Source: Acidobacteriaceae bacterium (GTDB lineage: Bacteria > Acidobacteriota > Terriglobia > Terriglobales > Acidobacteriaceae). Taken from it: a DNA stretch of 11,494 nt. Shown piece by piece: positions 1-6,626 of the stretch. The DNA lies in the NCBI GenBank assembly GCA_003168235.1, contig PMSZ01000503.1, forward strand, positions 233-11,726. Direction: 5' to 3'. A program made the translations under genes and the position numbers. The notes beneath the pieces were generated by a model. That model was not told where the DNA came from. It saw only the letters and a list, made by a program, of their open reading frames with translations, and did not search any database. Position 1 is the first letter of the stretch. The number at the start of each line of letters is the position of its first letter.

Positions 1-477
1 ACTTCCGCCGGAAGGCTCGGCACGCTCGTTTGCTGGGACCAGTGGTATCCCGAAGGCGCGCGCCTCACGGCGTTGCAGGGAGCAACCATTCTGTTCTACC
101 CCACCGCCATCGGCTGGCATCCAGACGAGAAAGTCGAATTCGGCGGAGCGCAACACGATGCCTGGCGCACCATTCAGCGCGGGCACGCCATCGCCAACGG
201 AGTGTACGTCGCAGTGGCGAATCGCGTTGGCCATGAAACCGGCAACATCCGCGGCAACTCGGCACCCGGCAAAGGCCTTGAATTTTGGGGAGGCTCTTTT
301 TTTTGCGATCCCTTCGGCCGCGTGCTCACCGAAGCGTCGCATAATAAAGAAGAAATTCTGCTCGGCGAAGTCGATCTACGTCTCTTGGAAGACACTCGCC
401 GCAACTGGCCCTTTCTGCGCGACCGCCGCATCGACAGCTACGCTTCCATCACCAGCCGCATGATCGACGGGAAGTGA
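1..477 (+). CDS. aguB: N-carbamoylputrescine amidase, C-terminal half (cut by window start)
   Basis: Nitrilase-superfamily amidohydrolase that hydrolyses N-carbamoylputrescine to putrescine, CO2 and ammonia, the last step of the agmatine route to putrescine in the cytoplasm. Frame 1 is open from the first base; 158 residues remain of a family usually close to 290-300, so the start and the Glu and Lys of the catalytic triad lie outside the window. The nucleophile is visible as Cys11 of the fragment in LVCWDQWYPEGAR, followed by the family-typical segments GNIRGNSAPGKG, FWGGSFFCDPFGRVL and RRNWPFLRDRRIDSY. The CWDQW..PE context and the RRNWPFLRDRRID tail separate AguB from other nitrilase branches. 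The next gene on the same strand, aguA, supplies its substrate, which supports the call. The stop TGA is at 475-477. Confidence 0.93.
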   Translation, partial: TSAGRLGTLVCWDQWYPEGARLTALQGATILFYPTAIGWHPDEKVEFGGAQHDAWRTIQRGHAIANGVYVAVANRVGHETGNIRGNSAPGKGLEFWGGSFFCDPFGRVLTEASHNKEEILLGEVDLRLLEDTRRNWPFLRDRRIDSYASITSRMIDGK

Positions 478-502
478 TGGGACGGAAAATGACATTCTCC
501 GC

Positions 503-568
503 GTGTCATCCTGAGCGCAGCCAAGCCGTTCGCGAAGCGAATGGCTCGGCGGAGTCGAAGGACCCCTA
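503..568. repeat. Interspersed hairpin repeat (GTCATCCTGAGCG type) between aguB and aguA
   Basis: A GTGTCATCCTGAGCG head (503-517) is followed by an imperfect inverted repeat: arms 520-533 and 537-550 pair with two mismatches around a GAA loop. The tail GGAGTCGAAGGACCCC completes the unit. I recognise this head/tail combination as an intergenic repeat type common in Acidobacteriota and some other phyla, often scattered in many copies; only this one copy is in the window. It fills about half of the aguB-aguA gap. There is no T-run after the hairpin, so it does not look like an intrinsic terminator. Transcribed, it would form a stable stem-loop that could affect processing or stability of an aguB-aguA message. 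Confidence 0.65.
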
Positions 569-613
569 TTCGATCCAACAGGCCCAGCGCGCATCGATCA
601 ACAGACAACTGCG

Positions 614-1711
614 ATGAGCCCGCGACGCCCAGCCAAATCGCTCCCCGCCGCGCAAGGCTACCGCATGCCCGCCGAGTGGGAACCGCACGAGTCCACCTGG
701 CTCGCGTGGCCGCATTTCCGCAACGACTGGCCGGGCAAGTTTGAGCCGATCCCGTGGGTCTATGCCGAAATCGTCCGCAACCTGGCCCGGCATGAGCGCG
801 TCGATCTGATCGTTAGCAACGTAAGCGCCAAGCGAAACGCCAAGGCTATCCTTGAGAAGTCCGACGCACTCTCGGACAACGTCGTCTTCCACCACTGGCG
901 CACTGACCGCGTCTGGACCCGCGATTCCGGCTGCATTTTCCTGGTGCCGCCGGGCAAGTCCGAAACTGCCGATCTGACGGCATTGCACTTCCAGTTCAAT
1001 GCCTGGGCGAAGTACGACAACTATAAGCACGACGCAAAAATCGGCGCGCGGATGGCGAAAGCTGCCGGCGCGCAGATTGTGCGTCCCACATTCGGCTATC
1101 ACAGAGAATTCCCCATCGTGCTCGAAGGCGGCTCGATCGATGTCAACGGCCGCGGCACGCTGATCACAACGGAAGAGTGCCTGCTCTCGACCACGCAACA
1201 GCGCAATCCTTCTATGAATCGCGCCGCCTACGAACAAATGTTTGCCGACTATTTCGCAATCCAGTCGGTCATCTGGCTCGGCGAAGGCATCGAGGGAGAC
1301 GACACCCACGGCCACGTCGACGATCTCACCCGCTTCGTCGCGCCCGACACCGTGGTCACGATGGTCGAGCCGAACGAGCGCGACGAGAATTATTCCGCGC
1401 TGCATCACAACCTCGGGCGCCTCCGCGCCGCGCGCGATCAGGATGGTCAGCGACTCAACGTGGTCGAAATTCCCATGCCGCGTCCGGTAGTCTTCGAAGG
1501 CCGCCAGTTACCCGCCAGCTACGCCAATTTCTACATCGCAAACGGAGCAGTGCTGGTGCCGGTCTACAACGATCCCAACGACCGCATCGCGCTCAATACG
1601 CTGGCGAAGGTTTTTCCGACGCGCGAAATCGTGCCGATCTATTCCGGCGATCTGATCTGGGGATTTGGCGCGCTGCATTGCATGACGCAACAGCAACCGC
1701 AAATAACGTAG
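614..1711 (+). CDS. aguA: Agmatine deiminase
   Basis: Hydrolyses agmatine to N-carbamoylputrescine and ammonia; a cytoplasmic member of the guanidino-group-modifying (pentein) superfamily. The 365 residues match the family length of about 340-370. Visible landmarks are GYRMPAEWEPHESTWLAWPH (15-34), WTRDSG (101-106), the substrate-binding EGGS (171-174), DDTHGHVDDLTRF (229-241) with the catalytic-type His and Asp, SYANFYIANGAVLVP, and the nucleophile Cys356 in LHCMTQQQP near the C-terminus. The ATG at 614 is chosen because homologues carry residues equivalent to G-Y-R before MPAEW; the in-frame ATG at 665 would remove them. No clear Shine-Dalgarno precedes 614. Lying downstream of aguB, it gives the order amidase then deiminase for putrescine synthesis from decarboxylated arginine. 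Confidence 0.95.
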   Translation: MSPRRPAKSLPAAQGYRMPAEWEPHESTWLAWPHFRNDWPGKFEPIPWVYAEIVRNLARHERVDLIVSNVSAKRNAKAILEKSDALSDNVVFHHWRTDRVWTRDSGCIFLVPPGKSETADLTALHFQFNAWAKYDNYKHDAKIGARMAKAAGAQIVRPTFGYHREFPIVLEGGSIDVNGRGTLITTEECLLSTTQQRNPSMNRAAYEQMFADYFAIQSVIWLGEGIEGDDTHGHVDDLTRFVAPDTVVTMVEPNERDENYSALHHNLGRLRAARDQDGQRLNVVEIPMPRPVVFEGRQLPASYANFYIANGAVLVPVYNDPNDRIALNTLAKVFPTREIVPIYSGDLIWGFGALHCMTQQQPQIT

Positions 1712-1747
1712 CGACAACGAGAACGGCTTTCCCGACATCAGATCATT

Positions 1748-1753
1748 TACACT
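1748..1753 (+). promoter_or_regulatory. Possible -10 element directly upstream of cinA
   Basis: TACACT matches TATAAT at four positions and ends 7 bases before the GTG start at 1761. The same stretch lacks any purine-rich ribosome binding site. If this is a real -10 hexamer, transcription would begin at or beside the start codon and give a leaderless message. The -35 region is poor (GGCTTT at 1725-1730 with a 17-base spacer), so the evidence is weak; read-through from aguA over the 49-base gap is an equally good explanation. Confidence 0.2.
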
Positions 1754-1760
1754 TTTACCC

Positions 1761-3005
1761 GTGAACGCCGAGATCATCGCCGTCGGCTCTGAGTTGCTCA
1801 CCCCTCATCGTCAGGACACCAACTCGCTCTACCTCACCGAAAAATTGAATGACCTGGGCGTGGAAGTCCGCTTCAAGTGCATCGTGGGCGACGACCTTGA
1901 AGCACTCACCGCGGCCGCGAAACTCGCGATGCGGCGCTCCGACATCATCCTCTTCTCCGGCGGCCTCGGCCCCACCGAAGATGATTTGACGCGCGAAGCG
2001 GTGGCCGACGCGCTGGGTTTGAAACTGCAGCGCGATCCCCAAATCATCGCGCAGCTCGAGGAACGGTTCGCCAAGCGCGGCTACAAGATGACGCCCAACA
2101 ATGCCAGGCAGGCCGACGTGATCGCCAGCGCCGCCGCGTTGCCGAATTCGCTCGGCTCCGCGCCCGGACAATGGATCGCCGGAAAATACGACGGGCAAGA
2201 TCGAATCTTGGTTCTGCTCCCCGGCCCTCCCTACGAACTCAAGGCCATGTTCGAAACCGAATGCCTTCCGCGCCTGCGCGCCCGCATCCCAGAGCAACAC
2301 ATCGCGACGCGCATCCTCAAGATGGCCATGATCCCCGAATCTCAAGTCGACGCCAGGGTTGCTCCCATCTACAAGACCTATACAGATGTTGCAACCACGA
2401 TTCTGGCCGGTGGCGGCGAAATTCAACTTCACCTGCGCTGCCGCAAAGATTCGCAAGCCGAAGCTGAAGCGCGCGTCGAAGAACTCGCCGAGAAGATCGA
2501 AGACGAGATGGGCGATGCCATTTTTTCGCGCAAAGGCGAGACCATTGAGCAGATCGTCAGCTATTTGCTGCAAATGCGCGGCATGACGCTGGCCGCTGCC
2601 GAATCCTGCACGGGCGGTATGCTGGCCGAGCGCATCACTTCGCTCAGTGGCAGCTCGCGCTATTTTCTCGGCGGAGCTGTGGTGTACTCCAATGCCTTGA
2701 AAACGCAGTTTGCCAATGTTCCGAAATCGCTGATCGATCAACACGGAGCCGTCAGCCGCGAAGTTGCGGCGGCTATGGCCGAGGGCATCCGCAAGCGTTG
2801 CCTCGCGAGCTACGGCGTCGGAATCACCGGAGTTGCCGGCCCGACCGGCGGCACCGAGCAGAAGCCCGTGGGACTGGTCTACATCGCGCTCGCCGGAGAA
2901 GAGGGCACGCAAATCGTCGAACGCAATTTCCCCGGCGACCGCCAGCGTGTCCGTCAGTTCTCTACACAACAGGCGCTGGAGATGGTCCGCAGGGCGCTGC
3001 TGTAA
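1761..3005 (+). CDS. cinA: CinA: competence/damage-inducible protein A with C-terminal nicotinamide-nucleotide amidase domain
   Basis: Full-length two-domain CinA of 414 residues, the usual size. The N-terminal molybdopterin-binding-like domain (about 1-170) begins MNAEIIAVGSELL and holds SGGLGPTEDD (66-75) and LLPGPP (152-157); in studied CinA proteins this domain has ADP-ribose pyrophosphatase activity. The C-terminal domain (about 258-414) has AAAESCTGG (278-286) and GITGVAGPTGG (354-364), the PncC-type signature of NMN deamidases that recycle nicotinamide mononucleotide into the NAD pathway. GTG at 1761 is chosen because MNAEIIAVGSELL aligns with the standard N-terminus; no Shine-Dalgarno is visible before it. 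thpR starts 16 bases after its stop, so the two are probably cotranscribed. The competence name is historical; pyridine-nucleotide repair is the better-supported role. Confidence 0.95.
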   Translation: MNAEIIAVGSELLTPHRQDTNSLYLTEKLNDLGVEVRFKCIVGDDLEALTAAAKLAMRRSDIILFSGGLGPTEDDLTREAVADALGLKLQRDPQIIAQLEERFAKRGYKMTPNNARQADVIASAAALPNSLGSAPGQWIAGKYDGQDRILVLLPGPPYELKAMFETECLPRLRARIPEQHIATRILKMAMIPESQVDARVAPIYKTYTDVATTILAGGGEIQLHLRCRKDSQAEAEARVEELAEKIEDEMGDAIFSRKGETIEQIVSYLLQMRGMTLAAAESCTGGMLAERITSLSGSSRYFLGGAVVYSNALKTQFANVPKSLIDQHGAVSREVAAAMAEGIRKRCLASYGVGITGVAGPTGGTEQKPVGLVYIALAGEEGTQIVERNFPGDRQRVRQFSTQQALEMVRRALL

Positions 3006-3021
3006 CCGTTTTTCTTCAGAA

Positions 3022-3615
3022 ATGCGATTATTCATCGGCATCGATCTTGACCCCGAACTCCGCACCCGCATTGAGCGCTTCATCGAAGGCGTCCAAGGGT
3101 TCGCGCCCAACGCGCGCTGGATGCAGGCGGAATCGCTGCACGTTACTTTGAAATTCATCGGAGAGCGGCCGCAAGAACAAGTCGAGGCCCTCACCCAACG
3201 CTTGCGGCGCGTCGAGAGCGGTTCATTCGAACTTCGCTTCACCGGCTACGGATTCTTCCCTACCGCCAAGGCCCCGCGCGTATTCTGGATCGGGATTCAG
3301 GCCGACGCCCATCTCGCGCAACTGGCGGCCAACATCGACGCAGCAACATCCGAAATCGGCATCCCGCGCGAAGACCGCCCCTATAGCCCGCATCTCACTC
3401 TGGCGCGCTCCGGCGCCGGAAGAAGATCGGGAGCGCCGGAGTGGCGCAAGGGGGACGCTCCGAACGCGGCATTTTCTGTTCTCGAAAAACGCTTGGCGGC
3501 GATGGGCGAGCTCGATCTTGGCAGAATGACGGCCCGCGAGTTTATTCTCTATCAGAGCGAACTTTCTCCGCGAGGATCGCAGTACACGAAGTTGCAGCGA
3601 TTTCCGCTGCGGTAA
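3022..3615 (+). CDS. thpR: RNA 2',3'-cyclic phosphodiesterase (2'-5' RNA ligase family)
   Basis: A 197-residue member of the 2H phosphoesterase superfamily, the standard ThpR/LigT length. Both catalytic tetrapeptides are intact: HVTL (His40, Thr42) and HLTL (His124, Thr126), with the typical opening MRLFIGIDLD. ThpR proteins hydrolyse 2',3'-cyclic phosphate RNA ends to 2'-phosphate and show reversible 2'-5' ligase activity in vitro; the cellular substrate is not settled. The open frame extends further upstream inside cinA, but MRLFIGID is the family start, so ATG at 3022 is used. The preceding TTCAGAA is a weak ribosome binding site, consistent with translation coupled to cinA, whose stop is 16 bases away. 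A cinA-thpR neighbourhood occurs in other bacteria, but no functional link can be read from the sequence. Confidence 0.93.
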   Translation: MRLFIGIDLDPELRTRIERFIEGVQGFAPNARWMQAESLHVTLKFIGERPQEQVEALTQRLRRVESGSFELRFTGYGFFPTAKAPRVFWIGIQADAHLAQLAANIDAATSEIGIPREDRPYSPHLTLARSGAGRRSGAPEWRKGDAPNAAFSVLEKRLAAMGELDLGRMTAREFILYQSELSPRGSQYTKLQRFPLR

Positions 3616-3630
3616 GAATCGCCATTAGAT

Positions 3631-3664
3631 CGACGACCATGAATGCTCGACGACCATGAATGCT
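3631..3664 (+). repeat. 17-bp perfect tandem duplication over the plsY start codon
   Basis: CGACGACCATGAATGCT occurs twice head to tail (3631-3647 and 3648-3664). Each copy holds an ATG. The second (3656) starts plsY. The first (3639) lies in another frame and opens a six-codon reading frame (MNARRP) whose TGA (3657-3659) overlaps the plsY ATG as ATGA. The duplication therefore created a minimal upstream ORF positioned for coupling to plsY. Confidence 0.9.
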
Positions 3665-4318
3665 TACCTCACGACCGCCGCCGTCAGCTATCTGCTGGGG
3701 TCAATCCCGTTTGGCTACCTGCTGGTTCGGATTTTCAGACATGAAGATGTGCGCTCGAGCGGCAGCGGGAATATCGGCGCAACCAATGTAGCTCGCAAAT
3801 CTCCCGCTCTGGGGATTGCGACTTTGCTGCTCGACGCCGCCAAAGGCATAGCTGCAGTTGTAATCGCGCGAGCCTGGTTCGATCTGCCTCGTCCTCAACT
3901 TCTGTTGACCGTGGCCGCCTTCTTCGCCGTGGTCGGCCATCTCTTTCCCGTCTGGCTAAAATTTCGCGGCGGCAAAGGCGTTGCGACCAGCCTCGGGGCC
4001 TTTATCCTGCTTACTCCGAAATCCATTCTGTGCATGGCGCTCTTGTTCCTGATCGTTGTCGCTGCGTTCCGCTACGTCTCGCTCGCGTCCCTCATCACGG
4101 CAGCGGCATTTCCTCTTTTGGCGTGGACTTTCCACGAATATTCGGACTCCCGGCAACTGCTCTTGATCGCCGCTGTGTCGCTGCTCGTGATCTGGAAACA
4201 CCGGCAAAACATCGCCCGCCTCGGCGCCGGTACGGAATCCAGACTAGGCACAAAGTCGTCGCCAGTTACTAAGTCAGGCGTAACCAAGTCAGCCAGCATC
4301 GGAGCAACTCGCCAATGA
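3656..4318 (+). CDS. plsY: Acyl-phosphate:glycerol-3-phosphate acyltransferase PlsY
   Basis: Polytopic inner-membrane enzyme that transfers an acyl group from acyl phosphate to sn-glycerol 3-phosphate, giving lysophosphatidic acid, the first committed step of phospholipid synthesis in the PlsX/PlsY route. The 220 residues contain about five hydrophobic spans (near 5-25, 52-72, 82-100, 113-138, 142-160 and 167-180, some of them short) and the three family motifs: SGSGNIGATN (35-44), GHLFPVWLKFRGGKGVAT (94-111) and HRQNIARLGAGTE (182-194). The last 25 residues form a polar tail with three TKS units beyond where most PlsY proteins end. No Shine-Dalgarno is visible before ATG 3656, which lies in the second copy of a 17-bp duplication. 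The stop overlaps the gpsA start by 4 bases (ATGA), indicating coupled translation with the enzyme that makes its acceptor substrate. Confidence 0.96.
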   Translation: MNAYLTTAAVSYLLGSIPFGYLLVRIFRHEDVRSSGSGNIGATNVARKSPALGIATLLLDAAKGIAAVVIARAWFDLPRPQLLLTVAAFFAVVGHLFPVWLKFRGGKGVATSLGAFILLTPKSILCMALLFLIVVAAFRYVSLASLITAAAFPLLAWTFHEYSDSRQLLLIAAVSLLVIWKHRQNIARLGAGTESRLGTKSSPVTKSGVTKSASIGATRQ

Positions 4319-5328
4319 GCCGCATCGCAGTCATCGGCGCCGGCGCTTGGGGCACGGGCCTCGCCATCGTCCTCGGTCGAAGAAAAACGCATCAGGTCGC
4401 GCTCTGGGCCAACGAACCGGAAGTTGTCGAGAGCATCACCAGAAGCAGAATCAACGAGCGCTTTCTGCCCGGCATCGCCTTGCCCGAATCCATTCGCGCG
4501 ACCGGCGATCTGGAAACGGCGCTCGACGAGGCCGAGATCGTCGTCAGTGTCATGCCGTCGCAACATTGCCGATCCCTGTTCGAGCGCATGGCCCCGTCGC
4601 TTCATCCCGAGACACTTTTCGTCAGCTGCACCAAGGGACTCGAAGACGTCACCCTGCTGCGCATGACCGAAGTGATCGCCGATGTCTTGCGCACCCGCCA
4701 CTTCACGCCGCGCCTGGCCGCCCTCAGCGGACCGTCGTTTGCCAAGGAGGTAGCGCGAGGCGATCCGACCGCGGTCACCGTGGCCTCCCTCGACGAGGAA
4801 GTGACGCGCGTCATACAGCACGCATTCAACGATTCCCGCTTTCGCGTCTATACCAACGACGATGTGATTGGAGTGGAACTCGGCGGCGCGCTCAAGAACA
4901 TCATCGCCATCGCCGCGGGCGTCTGCAATGGACTCGGCCTCGGCCACAACTCGATTGCCGCGCTCATCACGCGAGGTCTCGCCGAAATGGCGCGCCTGGT
5001 CGTCGCCTGCGGCGGCCGCCTCGATACCATGGCAGGACTCGCCGGCCTCGGCGACCTTGTCCTCACCTGCACCGGAGACCTCTCGCGCAATCGCAGCGTT
5101 GGCGTCGAGCTCGGCAGGGGACGCAAACTGTCCGACATCATCACCGCCATGCATGGGGCCGTCGCAGAAGGCGTTTTCACCACCAAGGCCGCGGTCGGGT
5201 TGGCCCGCAAAAAGAATGTCGAGATGCCGATCACCGAGCAGATGTTCGCCATCCTCGAAAACGGCAAGCCGCCGCAACAGGCGATTGAAGAATTGATGAC
5301 GCGCGCAGCCAAGTCCGAGATCTATTGA
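4315..5328 (+). CDS. gpsA: NAD(P)-dependent glycerol-3-phosphate dehydrogenase
   Basis: Cytosolic enzyme that reduces dihydroxyacetone phosphate to sn-glycerol 3-phosphate for phospholipid synthesis. At 337 residues it is normal length. The N-terminal Rossmann fold opens with IAVIGAGAWGTGLA (GxGxxG at 8-13); SCTKG (104-108) and LSGPSFAKEVARG (137-149) follow. The C-terminal domain has ELGGALKNIIAIAAG (188-202) with the catalytic-type Lys194, then GLGLGHNSIAALITRGLAEM (206-225) and GLAGLGDLVLTCTGDLSRNR (241-260), which bind substrate and cofactor. All key residues appear intact. Its ATG is embedded in the plsY stop (ATGA), so the two are translationally coupled and act in consecutive steps. 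The 3' end sits in a 15-bp triplicated sequence that also repeats the stop codon in frame. Confidence 0.97.
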   Translation: MSRIAVIGAGAWGTGLAIVLGRRKTHQVALWANEPEVVESITRSRINERFLPGIALPESIRATGDLETALDEAEIVVSVMPSQHCRSLFERMAPSLHPETLFVSCTKGLEDVTLLRMTEVIADVLRTRHFTPRLAALSGPSFAKEVARGDPTAVTVASLDEEVTRVIQHAFNDSRFRVYTNDDVIGVELGGALKNIIAIAAGVCNGLGLGHNSIAALITRGLAEMARLVVACGGRLDTMAGLAGLGDLVLTCTGDLSRNRSVGVELGRGRKLSDIITAMHGAVAEGVFTTKAAVGLARKKNVEMPITEQMFAILENGKPPQQAIEELMTRAAKSEIY

Positions 5329-5358
5329 TCCGAGAAATATTGATCCGAGATCTGCTTC
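5314..5358 (+). repeat. Three 15-bp tandem units across the gpsA stop codon
   Basis: Units TCCGAGATCTATTGA (5314-5328), TCCGAGAAATATTGA (5329-5343) and TCCGAGATCTGCTTC (5344-5358) follow one another. The first encodes the last residues SEIY and the stop of gpsA. The second would encode SEKY and a second in-frame stop. Because the period is a multiple of three, loss or gain of a unit keeps the gene end intact. Confidence 0.85.
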
Positions 5359-5391
5359 GTGACCGTCGTCCGTTTCCCATTGGTTTTGTAG

Positions 5392-5480
5392 TGGTGCCCG
5401 GAGACGGAATCGAACCGTCACGTCCTGTTACGGACCCGGGATTTTAAGTCCCGTGCGTCTGCCAGTTTCGCCATCCGGGC
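5392..5480 (-). tRNA. tRNA-Leu(UAA), CCA encoded
   Basis: Read on the minus strand from 5480, a 7-bp acceptor stem GCCCGGA pairs with TCCGGGC (plus-strand 5396-5402), followed by discriminator A and an encoded CCA (5392-5394). The anticodon stem GGGA/TCCC encloses the loop CTTAAAA, so the anticodon is TAA (plus-strand 5444-5446), reading the leucine codon UUA and probably UUG. The T arm GACGG-TTCGATT-CCGTC is canonical. A long variable arm (GTCC...GGAC) makes it a class II tRNA, as expected for leucine. Total length with CCA is 89 nt. It lies 60 bases downstream of the stop of the minus-strand DUF5996 gene and could be transcribed alone or at the end of that gene's message. Confidence 0.97.
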
Positions 5481-5502
5481 GGGCGCTTGGCGCTTTTTGA
5501 GC

Positions 5503-5511
5503 AGTGTATCA
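5503..5511 (-). promoter_or_regulatory. Possible extended -10 element for tRNA-Leu
   Basis: On the minus strand TGATACACT fits the extended -10 form TGnTAnnnT (hexamer TACACT, four of six to consensus), about 22 bases before the mature tRNA 5' end. No convincing -35 hexamer is found at 16-18 bases upstream, which is tolerable for extended -10 promoters. Assignment is by position and motif only. Confidence 0.3.
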
Positions 5512-5541
5512 GTTGACCGAGGTAGGTGTTTTCTCTTCGCC

Positions 5542-6441
5542 CTAACGCCGTTCCAGTGCCGCGCGGTCCCAGCCAGCGAGGTCCGCTCCGGCTTCATAAG
5601 TGCTCTGCGCGAATTCCAAAATTTCCGCTGCTGGAGACTTGGCGCTGCGCACATCGTCATACATCAAGATGAACTCCCGCAGCTTGCTCTGATACTTCGC
5701 GCCGGCTGGTCGCCCCGCTTGCTGGCCGTACCCCGCCGGCTCCGGAGCAAAGTAGGCATAAAATGCCGGCCCCGCCAGGTCTCCGCCGCCCGGCCACCAT
5801 CCGACGCTGCTGCATTCGTGCGAGTAGGATTCCGACGTGATCCTGCCCTTTCGCGCCGGAGCACGGCGCCCGTTAAACCGCGTGCAGCATAAATCGAAGC
5901 TGCCCCAGAAAAAATGTACCGGACTCGCTTTGCCGATGAAACGCGCGCGAAACTGCTTCAACACGACGTCGGTCGAACGCAAAATTCGCCACAGGCGGTT
6001 GGCATACTCCGCATCGTACGATGCATGAGTTTCATCCTGATCGAACAGGATCGGGTTAGGAACCTCTTGCGGCTTGGGATTGATTTGAACGTCGATGCCA
6101 AGCCCGCGCAACAGCGAAAACAGTTCCCGATAAAAAGCTGCCACCGACTTTGGCGCAAGCGCCATGACACGCTCAGCGTCGGCAGTGCGAACCTCCAGGC
6201 AGTGGTCGACGAAATCGAACTGGATCTCAAACGTGCCTCCGCGGTACGGCATCCGCGTGGTCGTCAGCCCTCGTGCACTCAAGTAGAGCGCAACGTTCCA
6301 GAAATGGTTCTCGAGCGGCGCAAGTTCCAGGCGGATCTTCCCGACGATCTGTGACCACATGTGCAGCGTGCGGTAGGTCGGTTCCCATTCGGCCAGCGGC
6401 AGGGCGGGCCAGTCTCGGTCGGTCAGATTCATTTCGGTCAC
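5542..6441 (-). CDS. DUF5996 family protein of unknown function
   Basis: I recognise this as a DUF5996-type protein: WPALPLAEWEPTYRTLHMWSQIVGK near the start, then GLTTTRMPYRGGTFEIQFDFVDH, FYRELFSLLRGLGIDV, a central VHFFWGSFDLCCTRFNGR and a late GPAFYAYFAPEPAG, all rich in aromatic residues. No catalytic function is established for the family, and it has no signal peptide or membrane span, so it is probably cytoplasmic. The start chosen is GTG at 6441 (299 residues), because AGGAG lies 6 bases upstream; the longer TTG start at 6459 would read through that site, and the ATG at 6432 is 15 bases from it. The gene is divergent from the secreted-protein gene at 6627 and points toward tRNA-Leu. 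Two Trp-rich segments and a conserved His-Phe-Phe-Trp-Gly core suggest a ligand pocket, which is inference. Confidence 0.82.
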   Translation of the reverse strand: MTEMNLTDRDWPALPLAEWEPTYRTLHMWSQIVGKIRLELAPLENHFWNVALYLSARGLTTTRMPYRGGTFEIQFDFVDHCLEVRTADAERVMALAPKSVAAFYRELFSLLRGLGIDVQINPKPQEVPNPILFDQDETHASYDAEYANRLWRILRSTDVVLKQFRARFIGKASPVHFFWGSFDLCCTRFNGRRAPARKGRITSESYSHECSSVGWWPGGGDLAGPAFYAYFAPEPAGYGQQAGRPAGAKYQSKLREFILMYDDVRSAKSPAAEILEFAQSTYEAGADLAGWDRAALERR

Positions 6442-6447
6442 ATTTGT

Positions 6448-6452
6448 CTCCT
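6448..6452 (-). promoter_or_regulatory. Ribosome binding site fixing the GTG start of the DUF5996 gene
   Basis: On the minus strand AGGAG stands 6 bases before GTG 6441, an ideal spacing. The alternative ATG at 6432 is 15 bases away and the TTG at 6459 lies upstream of the site, so GTG is preferred. Confidence 0.7.
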
Positions 6453-6616
6453 GGATCAATAAGGAATGCTCTGCTTGACATGCCGTCGTGCGCGCAAAGA
6501 CCGCACCGCAGCCGGAACAACCGCTTCTGATTATGCCCTAGAACGCCACCCTGGAACCTTCGATACAACTTTTTCCCGGCATCCGGGTTCAATAGTATGT
6601 AGGGATATGTTTATCT

Positions 6617-6621
6617 GGAGG
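6617..6621 (+). promoter_or_regulatory. Strong ribosome binding site for the TTG start at 6627
   Basis: GGAGG lies 5 bases before TTG 6627. No ATG or GTG is at a suitable distance, so the TTG start rests on this site and on the signal peptide that begins directly after it. Confidence 0.75.
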
Positions 6622-6626
6622 AAACC

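Noticed and set aside
566..1408. Long minus-strand open frame of 280 codons opposite aguA
   Set aside because: It lies wholly antisense to a clear agmatine deiminase, is arginine/glycine-rich with no recognisable motif, and reflects third-position GC bias.
1755..3242. Minus-strand open frame of 495 codons opposite cinA and thpR
   Set aside because: Antisense shadow of two well-supported genes; composition is typical of mirrored GC-rich codons and there is no ribosome binding site or motif.
4347..5288. Plus-strand open frame of 313 codons within gpsA
   Set aside because: Arg/His-rich out-of-frame reading of gpsA, with no motif and no start signal.
4072..5421. Minus-strand open frame of 449 codons opposite plsY and gpsA
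   Set aside because: Shadow frame that also begins inside the tRNA-Leu gene, which rules it out as a coding sequence.
5392..5480. tRNA-Leu as an integration site for a mobile element
   Set aside because: No integrase, no direct repeat of the tRNA 3' end in the window and no composition shift beside it; the neighbours look like core genes.
6475..6480. TTGACA considered as a -35 element for the secreted-protein gene
   Set aside because: A perfect hexamer, but no -10-like sequence is found 15-19 bases downstream, where the DNA is GC-rich.
6575..6587. CCCGG-CAT-CCGGG inverted repeat before the secreted-protein gene, considered as a terminator
   Set aside because: The T-run precedes the stem on the plus strand and becomes an A-run on the minus strand, so it does not terminate in either direction; at most a short leader hairpin.
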